Source: Rubrivivax sp. (GTDB lineage: Bacteria > Pseudomonadota > Gammaproteobacteria > Burkholderiales > Burkholderiaceae_C). Taken from it: 64,000 nt of DNA. Below are positions 57,789 through 64,000 of this stretch, piece after piece. The translations under genes were made by a program, and so were the position numbers. Numbering within the stretch: position 1 is the stretch's first letter; every line of letters starts with the position of its first letter. Location of the stretch: NCBI GenBank assembly GCA_027483705.1, contig JAIXTY010000204.1:1-64000 (forward strand). Reading direction: 5' to 3'. The notes below the pieces were generated by a model. It saw only the letters and a program-made list of their open reading frames with translations, did no database searches and was not told the origin of the DNA.

Positions 57789-57892
57789 GGCGGCGGCAGG
57801 CGCGGCGGGAGTGGATGCGGGATGATGGTCAGCGCGGGTGTCGGCTGGTTCGCGGGCGTGGGCCGTTCGGACCAGCCGTTCGGCTCGGCCGC

Positions 57893-59551
57893 TCAGAAGC
57901 TCTGCCGCACCGACAGGTCCCAGCGCTGCCGATTGCCCGGGCGGCTGCCATCGGGCGTGAGCCAGGCCCACTGCAGCGAGGCGCCGAGCCCGATGCGCGA
58001 GTCCATGCGCAGCGCCAGGCCCAGGCTGCCCAGGTTGGCCGTCACGGCTTCGCTCGGCAGCGCATACAGGCGGCGCAGGCCGGCGCGGTCAACGAAGCCC
58101 AGGCCGCGCAGGCCCAGGTCGCTGCGCCAGGCCCAGCGCGGTGTCCACAGCTCGGCCCGCAGCGCCAGGCCGATGTCGCCGGCCTGCTCGCCCTCGAGGT
58201 AGCCGCGCACGCTGTCCTGGCCGCCATAGACCACCTGCTCGGAGCCGGGCAGCGGCGTGTCGGAGAACTGGCCCTGGGCCTGCAGCAGCACGAGCCAGCC
58301 GTCGACGCCGCGTGTCAGCGGCTCGCGGTGCTCGGCGCTCAGGCCGACCACCTGGAAGCGCGCCGACGAGGCCGCGCGCTTGCACTCGAACTGGTCCAGC
58401 CGGCGGCCGAAGCAGTCGACCTCGCGGGCGCTCAGGCCCGGCAGGCTGGTGGTGAGGCCGGCCGTCAGGCGGGTCTGGCGGCCCGGCGTCGCCGCGCTGA
58501 ACTCGAGCTCGTAGTCGAGGTGGAAGGTCGGGTAGACCAGCGACGGGGGCTCGATGCTGAAGCCGGCGACATCGACGTTGCGGTCGCGCAGGTGTCGCCG
58601 CGTGAAGCCCCAGGTCAGCGCGTGGCGGATGCCGTCGGGTGCGCCCAGGGTGTCGCGCCAGCGCAGCCGCCAGGTGTCGCCGCGCGAGACGGTCAGCCCG
58701 CCCAGCGGCGTGGGCGTGTCGCTGTCCGAGACGGTCGTGGCCAGCGTCAGTCGGTCGCCCGGGCCGCCCAGCGGCAGCGCGTACAGCAGCGACAGGATGT
58801 TGGCCTGCGTGGGGCGCGTGGGCGAGACGAACCAGTTGGCGGCGATCGTGTGCTGGCGCTGGAACAGGTTGTCGTAACTGACGCCGGCCTCCAGGCGGCC
58901 GCGCTCGGTGTTGGCCGACTGCTTGGTGTTGAGCTCGACGGCGCCGTGCACGGGGCGGCGGTCCTCGACCTTCAACTCCACGTCGAGCGTGCCGGGCCGC
59001 GTGCCGGCGGCCAGCAGCGGCGTGATCTGGCGGTCCGGTGCGGCCGCGGCGAGACGGCTGAGTTCCTGCTGCAGCTCGCTGAACTGCGGCACGCGGCCGG
59101 GTGCCAGGCTGGGCAGGCCCTCGCGCACCTGGCTCGGCAGGAAGTGCTCGGCGCCGGTGACCTTGAGCCGGTCGACCACGGCCTGCTGCACCTGCAGCCG
59201 CACGACGCCGCCTTCGACGTTCTGCGGCGGCAGCAGCACGCTCACGCTCAGGTAGCCGGCGGCCTGGTAGGCCTGCTGCAGCGCGCGCCGCGCGCCTTCG
59301 GCATCGGCTGCGCGCCGGCCGGGGCCGAGGAAGGGGTAGACCGCGCGCTCGATGCCGGCCGCGCCGAGCAGTGTGTCGCCCTCGACCACGTACTCCAGGA
59401 TGTCGAAGCGCGGGTCCTGGGCCTCGGCCGTCGTCTGCGCCAGGGCCGCCGAGGTGCCCAGCGTGAGCACGGCGAGCATCGCCAGCGCCCGGCTCAGCAG
59501 GCGCGGGTAGCGTGGGCGCGGGTTGGTGGCGGCAGGCGAGTGGTCGGTCAT
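57893..59551 (-). CDS. ShlB/FhaC/HecB-family TpsB transporter (POTRA + beta-barrel)
   Basis: FDILEYVVEGDTLLGAAGIERAVYPFLGPGR, GVVRLQVQQAVVDRLKVTGAEHF, LSALYALPLGGPGDRL region, SVRGYLEGEQAGDIGLALRAELWTPRW. Confidence 0.95.
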   Translation of the reverse strand: MTDHSPAATNPRPRYPRLLSRALAMLAVLTLGTSAALAQTTAEAQDPRFDILEYVVEGDTLLGAAGIERAVYPFLGPGRRAADAEGARRALQQAYQAAGYLSVSVLLPPQNVEGGVVRLQVQQAVVDRLKVTGAEHFLPSQVREGLPSLAPGRVPQFSELQQELSRLAAAAPDRQITPLLAAGTRPGTLDVELKVEDRRPVHGAVELNTKQSANTERGRLEAGVSYDNLFQRQHTIAANWFVSPTRPTQANILSLLYALPLGGPGDRLTLATTVSDSDTPTPLGGLTVSRGDTWRLRWRDTLGAPDGIRHALTWGFTRRHLRDRNVDVAGFSIEPPSLVYPTFHLDYELEFSAATPGRQTRLTAGLTTSLPGLSAREVDCFGRRLDQFECKRAASSARFQVVGLSAEHREPLTRGVDGWLVLLQAQGQFSDTPLPGSEQVVYGGQDSVRGYLEGEQAGDIGLALRAELWTPRWAWRSDLGLRGLGFVDRAGLRRLYALPSEAVTANLGSLGLALRMDSRIGLGASLQWAWLTPDGSRPGNRQRWDLSVRQSF

Positions 59552-59578
59552 GCGGGGCCGGGTGTCGGGCGACATGGC

Positions 59579-59600
59579 AAAAAGCCCGCATGAAGCGGGC
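59579..59600 (-). terminator. Rho-independent terminator between 59652 gene and tpsB
   Basis: Minus strand GCCCGC-TTCAT-GCGGGC-TTTTT. Confidence 0.85.
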
Positions 59601-59615
59601 GTGCGGTGGTCGGCT

Positions 59616-59638
59616 CTCCCGGGCACCAGGCCCGGGAG
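59616..59638 (-). terminator. Second hairpin immediately upstream of the terminator
   Basis: CTCCCGGGC-ACCAG-GCCCGGGAG, 9-bp perfect stem. Confidence 0.4.
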
Positions 59639-59651
59639 GGAACCGGCAGCG

Positions 59652-60965
59652 TCAGTTCGAGGTGCTGACCGAGCAGGTCAGGCCGCCCTTGCTGAACTTG
59701 GTGTCGAGCACCGACTGGTTCACCAGGCCGACCGGCGCCGCGATGGTCTTGACGGCGTTGGAGATCGTCGCCCAGTAGCCCAGGTTCGTGGCGTTGTTGG
59801 CCGTGTAGGTGAGCTCGTAGAAGAAGCTGTACGAGCCGTTCTGCATCGTGTTGGTGTTGGTGTTGCCGGCCGTGCCCGGGACGGCGTTCTCGCCGATCGG
59901 GGCGCCGTCCACGCGCAGCCAGCGCCAGTTGGTGCCGCTCTGGTTGTTTTCGCCGGACATCACGCCGATGGTGAAGTTGCCCACGACGTTCAGCTCGTTG
60001 CGCACGTCGCCCGTGCCGCCGGCGGCCAGCACGCGGATGGCGCCGATCAGCGCATCCTTCAGGTCCAGCGCGCCGGTGAACGGGGGCACGAAGACCTCGT
60101 CGTTGCCGGTCGGCTCGGGCACGACGGACGCCGGGCTCAGCGAGCAGGGCAGGCCCAGGAAGTAGTTCTGGGCGGCCGACTGCGTGCCCGAGGTGTCGAC
60201 GCGGCGCGCGTAGCGCAGTTCGAGGCCGTTGTCACCGGCGACGCCCGTCAGGAAGCCGACGCCGTTGCTGTAGGCGGCGTTGAACTCGTTGTTCGCCATG
60301 ATGGTGGCGAACTGCGCCTTGGCGATGTTCGGGATGCAATAGCTCAGGGCCGTGTCGTTGACGGTGCAGCTCGCGGGCAGCAGGCCGGCGGCCTTCTGCG
60401 CGTCGAACATCTTGGTGTAGAGCGCGTTCGACACGGCAACGCCGAAGGTCTGCGCGGCGCCCAGCTTGACGTTGGTGAACAGCGTGTTGGTGCCGACGAC
60501 CGAGCTCGGGAAGCGGTTCGTCTCGACGTCGCTCACGCCGCCGATCACCACGGCGCCGGCCGGGGGCGCGATGTTGGTGCCGGTGCCCGGGTCACGGAAC
60601 GTGAAGGCGGTGCCGTTGAGGATCTGCACGCTGCCGAACGAGCCGTTCGACACGTTGAAGCGGATCTCGGCGAAGGGCAGGCCCTGGAAGTTCTGGAAGC
60701 CGGCATTGGCCGTGCTCACGTAGGTGCCCGCGGTCAGCGCGCCGGTGGCGGCGGTGGCGCACACGACGGTCGTGAAGTTGCCCGAGGCGAACGTGGTGGG
60801 CACGCCGCCGGCGGCGGTGCACAGGCTGCGCACGGCCAGGGTGATGTTGCCCTGGATGGCCGAGGCACCGGCGCTCAGCGCGATGCGGTTGGCGTTGGGG
60901 GCGGCAGAGGCGGTGGCGGCGGCGCACAGCGCGGCAGCGGCAAAGGCGATCGGGGTGATTCGCAT
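59652..60965 (-). CDS. Exported protein, possibly degenerate PstS/PBP-like
   Basis: Signal peptide; RIALSAGASAIQGNI; LELRYARRVDTSGTQSAAQNYFLGLPCS resembles PBP phosphate/ligand loop; remote. Confidence 0.6.
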   Translation of the reverse strand: MRITPIAFAAAALCAAATASAAPNANRIALSAGASAIQGNITLAVRSLCTAAGGVPTTFASGNFTTVVCATAATGALTAGTYVSTANAGFQNFQGLPFAEIRFNVSNGSFGSVQILNGTAFTFRDPGTGTNIAPPAGAVVIGGVSDVETNRFPSSVVGTNTLFTNVKLGAAQTFGVAVSNALYTKMFDAQKAAGLLPASCTVNDTALSYCIPNIAKAQFATIMANNEFNAAYSNGVGFLTGVAGDNGLELRYARRVDTSGTQSAAQNYFLGLPCSLSPASVVPEPTGNDEVFVPPFTGALDLKDALIGAIRVLAAGGTGDVRNELNVVGNFTIGVMSGENNQSGTNWRWLRVDGAPIGENAVPGTAGNTNTNTMQNGSYSFFYELTYTANNATNLGYWATISNAVKTIAAPVGLVNQSVLDTKFSKGGLTCSVSTSN

Positions 60966-61004
60966 GTCAATCTCCAAGGAAGTGTCGGCAAGGCTTCGCC
61001 CACA

Positions 61005-61023
61005 CCCCGGGCCGGGCCCGGGG
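61005..61023. terminator. GC-rich hairpin in intergenic gap
   Basis: CCCCGGG-CCGGG-CCCGGGG. Confidence 0.4.
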
Positions 61024-61049
61024 ATGGGGTGGCGAGGTGAGGGCGGGGT

Positions 61050-61916
61050 TTAGGCGCGGCGGCGGCGGGCCATGAAGCCCACGGCGGCCAGGCCGGCCAG
61101 CAGCATCGCGTAGGTGCCGGGCTCCGGAACCGGGGCCAGGATCAGCGTGTTGGTGGCGATGTCGAAGGTGAAGCCGATCGGCGCCGCCGACAGGTTGTCG
61201 GTCGTGGTCGGGCTGCCGAACTGCTCGAACTCGGGGTTCGCGACCCGCTGCCACACGCGCTGGAACGACGAGGTCTCGCCGTTCGACAGCAGGTAGTTCC
61301 AGGTCAGCCAGCCGCCGGCGTTGGCGCCCATGCCGGCGGGGTCAGCCAGGTAGCCGACGCCGTTGGAGGCCGTCTGCGTGGCCGAGCCGTTGTTGGCGCT
61401 GGTCAGCGTGCCGCCCGAGGCGATCACCGACGCAGTGAAGTTCTGCATGTTGCCCAGGGCGTTGGACACCGGCGCGGCGGTCGTGGCGGCCAGCATCTGG
61501 TCCAGCGTGATGTTGCCGGTGGCGTACACACTGCGGTTGCGGGTCGGGTCGGGCGAGGTGCCGCCGCTGACGTTGTCGCCGCCGATCACGGCCCACTGGA
61601 AGTTGTTGTCCGTCTGCCCGGCCTTGAAGGCCTCGTAGGCGGCCGACCAGTCGTTGCCCGTGGTGGACAGCGAGGTGGTGTTCGTCGAGAAGTTCCAGGT
61701 CACCGGTGCGCTCAGGCCGCTGGTGAAGCTGGTGCCGGTGACGAACTGGTTGACGTTCAGGCCCAGGTCGATGACGACCTGGATGTTGGCGTCGTTGTCG
61801 ATGGCCACGAACATCAGCGAGCCGTTGCCGGTGGTCACGTTGTCCAGGGCCGCGTGCGAAGCGCCGCTGGCGAGCGCCGCCGCCGCCAGGGCCAGCGCGC
61901 GAATCTTGTAGCTCAT
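61050..61916 (-). CDS. PEP-CTERM exported protein
   Basis: Signal peptide; tail APVPEPGTYAMLLAGLAAVGFMARRRRA. Confidence 0.92.
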   Translation of the reverse strand: MSYKIRALALAAAALASGASHAALDNVTTGNGSLMFVAIDNDANIQVVIDLGLNVNQFVTGTSFTSGLSAPVTWNFSTNTTSLSTTGNDWSAAYEAFKAGQTDNNFQWAVIGGDNVSGGTSPDPTRNRSVYATGNITLDQMLAATTAAPVSNALGNMQNFTASVIASGGTLTSANNGSATQTASNGVGYLADPAGMGANAGGWLTWNYLLSNGETSSFQRVWQRVANPEFEQFGSPTTTDNLSAAPIGFTFDIATNTLILAPVPEPGTYAMLLAGLAAVGFMARRRRA

Positions 61917-62152
61917 GGAATCTCTCCTCGTCCGGGTTCAGTTGAAGATCACTCGGTGGATGGGCATCACCATCTCGCAGCGCATGCTAGGAAGCGTGGG
62001 TTGCAGCCGAACGCCCCGATTCGATGCGCCGTAGTCCGAAGGGAGCGAATGCGTAACCACCCGCGCCAGCGATCGGGAGGATGACGTGACACTGCGTCGA
62101 TTCGCCACCGCGCCAGGCGCCTGGACATGAGCGGTTCGGACCATCCGGTGAC

Positions 62153-62860
62153 TCATCGCCGCCCAGCCCTGGTCATGTCGGCTCCCCCTTGAATGAGGAG
62201 GTCCATCACCGCGTCCTGGCTGGCCGCCGCGGCGACGTCGAGTGCGCTTTCGCGGGCGCGGTTCAGCTGCTCGATGGGCACGCCCAGCGCGAGCAGGTCG
62301 CGCACCAATGCGGCCTGCCCCGCCAGCGCGGCCAGGTGCAGCGGTGGCTGGCCGTTGTGGCCCCAGGCGGCGGCGTCCGCGCCGGCGCGCACGAGCAGGC
62401 GCACGGTGCTGCGGTGGCCGCGCCAGGCGGCCGCGCCGAGCGGCGTGAAGCCGTCGTCGCCCAGGCGATCGAGTTCGGCGCCGCGGCGCAGCATCTCGCG
62501 CAGCAGCTCGTCCTGGCCGGCGGCGGCGGCCAGCGCCACCGGATGGCGGCCCTGCGCATCGAGCGCGTTCACCGCGGCGCCGGTCTTCACGCGCTGCATG
62601 GCGTCGGCCCAGCGGCCGCTGCGCAGATCGTCCAACAGGGCCCGGTCGATGGTGCGCACTGGCGGCGGCCCCAGCCGGTCGGGGGCACGGGTCTGCCGCT
62701 CCCAGGCCACGGGGTCGGGGGCGCCGCTGCGTGCGGCCGGAGGCTGCACCGCCCGCTGCAGCGGGCGCAAGGCCGGGTCGCCGTCGCCGATGTCGGCCTG
62801 CGCCGTGCCGGCCATGAGCAGACAGGCAGCCGCGCCCAGGCGCCACGGTGTCCTGGTCAT
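62153..62860 (-). CDS. Exported ankyrin-repeat protein
   Basis: NALDAQGRHPVALAAAAGQDELLREMLRRGAELDRLGDDGFTPLGAAAWRGHRSTVRLLVRAGADAAAWGHNGQPPLHLAALAGQAALVRDLLALG. Confidence 0.92.
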   Translation of the reverse strand: MTRTPWRLGAAACLLMAGTAQADIGDGDPALRPLQRAVQPPAARSGAPDPVAWERQTRAPDRLGPPPVRTIDRALLDDLRSGRWADAMQRVKTGAAVNALDAQGRHPVALAAAAGQDELLREMLRRGAELDRLGDDGFTPLGAAAWRGHRSTVRLLVRAGADAAAWGHNGQPPLHLAALAGQAALVRDLLALGVPIEQLNRARESALDVAAAASQDAVMDLLIQGGADMTRAGRR

Positions 62861-63588
62861 GGCCGTCGCGGCGGCGTGGCCGCTGCACCCGCTGAACCCG
62901 CAGAGGGCGTGGCCAGCGAGGCCCGGTCGATCTGCTCCTCGTACCCCTGCACGAGGTTCTCGATGCGCACGCGGGCTGACTGCACGAAGGGCTCGCGCGC
63001 GGCGACCACGTCGCGCCAGTCGGTCCGTTGCCAGCGATCGAGCAGTTCCAGCGACACCGTGCGGAGTGCCTGGTTGTGACGCGCGCACAGCTCGAGCGCC
63101 GTGTTCTGGCCCGTGAAGCGCTGCTGCAGCGTCGCCAGTTCGGCTTCGCGCCGCTCGACCCGCAGCGTGTCGGCACCCGACTGCGCCCGCGCCCGCGCCA
63201 GCGCGGTGCGGGTGCTTTCGAGCTCGCCCTGCGCCGCCGTCAGCTGGCCCTGCAGGGCATCGCGTTCGCCGGTGAGTGCCTGCACGCGCTCGTCCAGCTC
63301 CTTCAGGCGCTCGGCGGAGCCGCTCGCACTGCGGCGCGCGCGCTGGGCCTCGGCCTGTGCCTGGCCGGCGCGCTTGTCGGCGTCGGCGCGCGCGGCCTGC
63401 GCGGCCTGCTGCGACGTGGCGAGCTCGGCCTGCAGCTGCTGCACCTGTTGGCGCAGGCGGCGGATCTGTTCCTGCTCGCGCGAGGGCTGCTGCGCCGCGA
63501 CGCCGAGCGAGAGCACGAGGCCGCCCAGCAGCACGGCCGCACCTCGGCTGCGCCAGGGCTGTGCGCGATGGGTCTCAGTAGCGCACAT
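62857..63588 (-). CDS. Exported coiled-coil protein, unknown function
   Basis: Long heptad-like QEQIRRLRQQVQQLQAELATSQQAAQAARADADKRAGQAQAEAQRARRSASGSAERLKELDERVQALTGERDALQ. Confidence 0.8.
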   Translation of the reverse strand: MCATETHRAQPWRSRGAAVLLGGLVLSLGVAAQQPSREQEQIRRLRQQVQQLQAELATSQQAAQAARADADKRAGQAQAEAQRARRSASGSAERLKELDERVQALTGERDALQGQLTAAQGELESTRTALARARAQSGADTLRVERREAELATLQQRFTGQNTALELCARHNQALRTVSLELLDRWQRTDWRDVVAAREPFVQSARVRIENLVQGYEEQIDRASLATPSAGSAGAAATPPRRP

Positions 63589-64000
63589 TCAGGTCCACCT
63601 GCAGGCTGTCGACCGCGAAGCGATCGCCCAGGCCGTTGCGCACCGTCGGGCTGCTGATGGTGCGGCCGCTGATCCAGCGAGCGGCCACGGCCGTGTCTCG
63701 CGCCAGGCCGAGGTTCATCCCGATCGACAGGCCGCGCACGTTGGTGCCGCCCAGGCCGATGTCGCTGTCGACGAAGGCATCGGGCACCGCGTCGCTGCCC
63801 AGCCAGCGGTAGACCAGCACGGCCTGCCAGTCGCCGCGGTTGCGCACGTCCTGGGCACCGACGGTCAGCCGCGCGCCGACGCCGAAGACCCGGGCGTCGT
63901 CCAGGTAGAGGCCGCCGGTGCGCTGCGCGATCTCGCTGCGGTCGTAGCCGTCGTTGCGCACCACTTCGCCCGTCAGGCCGATGAACACCGGCGCGAAGTG
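63575..64000 (-). CDS. Putative porin, partial (5' end outside window)
   Basis: FIGLTGEVVRNDGYDRSEIAQRTGG...DWQAVLVYRWLGSDAVPDAFVDSDIGLGGTNVRGLSIGMNLGLARDTAVAARWIS...DSLQVDLNVRY; ends in aromatic beta-barrel signature. Confidence 0.75.
   Translation of the reverse strand, partial: HFAPVFIGLTGEVVRNDGYDRSEIAQRTGGLYLDDARVFGVGARLTVGAQDVRNRGDWQAVLVYRWLGSDAVPDAFVDSDIGLGGTNVRGLSIGMNLGLARDTAVAARWISGRTISSPTVRNGLGDRFAVDSLQVDLNVRY

Overview
High-GC (Burkholderiales-like betaproteobacterial, inferred from gene content) chromosomal window with about 50 supportable CDS and no rRNA, tRNA, CRISPR array or transposase that I could recognise. From left to right: housekeeping genes (grpE, Hsp15-like S4 protein, glycerophosphodiesterase, Ser/Thr kinase, acyl-CoA ligase, TlpA-like redoxin, HAD phosphatase, TauE/SafE, DUF3422). 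Next is a complete NAD-dependent Mo-formate dehydrogenase operon (fdsGBA-fdhD-fdsD) with a divergent ModE/PBP-like regulator. It converges with a six-gene, nearly fully translationally coupled operon (GH13 glucosidase, two PhyH-type dioxygenases, a ChaN/Tiki-like protein, a FrmA-like dehydrogenase and an esterase) that has a divergent AraC regulator. The middle holds a signalling and surface region (Crp/Fnr, universal stress protein, NarL-type two-component pair, OmpW-like barrel, repeat proteins, PEP-CTERM proteins, PhoX/PhoD phosphatases) and a compact exosortase locus (exosortase, partner membrane protein, and a DNRLRE protein with a VPLPGW tail). The right end has a large two-partner secretion locus (TpsB plus a ~3693 aa TpsA) next to porin, coiled-coil and ankyrin genes. 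The most interesting observations are: (1) a recurrent TTGAG-N4-CTCAA Crp/Fnr-type site with identical spacing to a -10-like hexamer at three promoters; (2) the small exosortase with a probable dedicated substrate; (3) the six-gene dioxygenase/glucosidase operon beside fds; (4) two uncharacterised repeat proteins.
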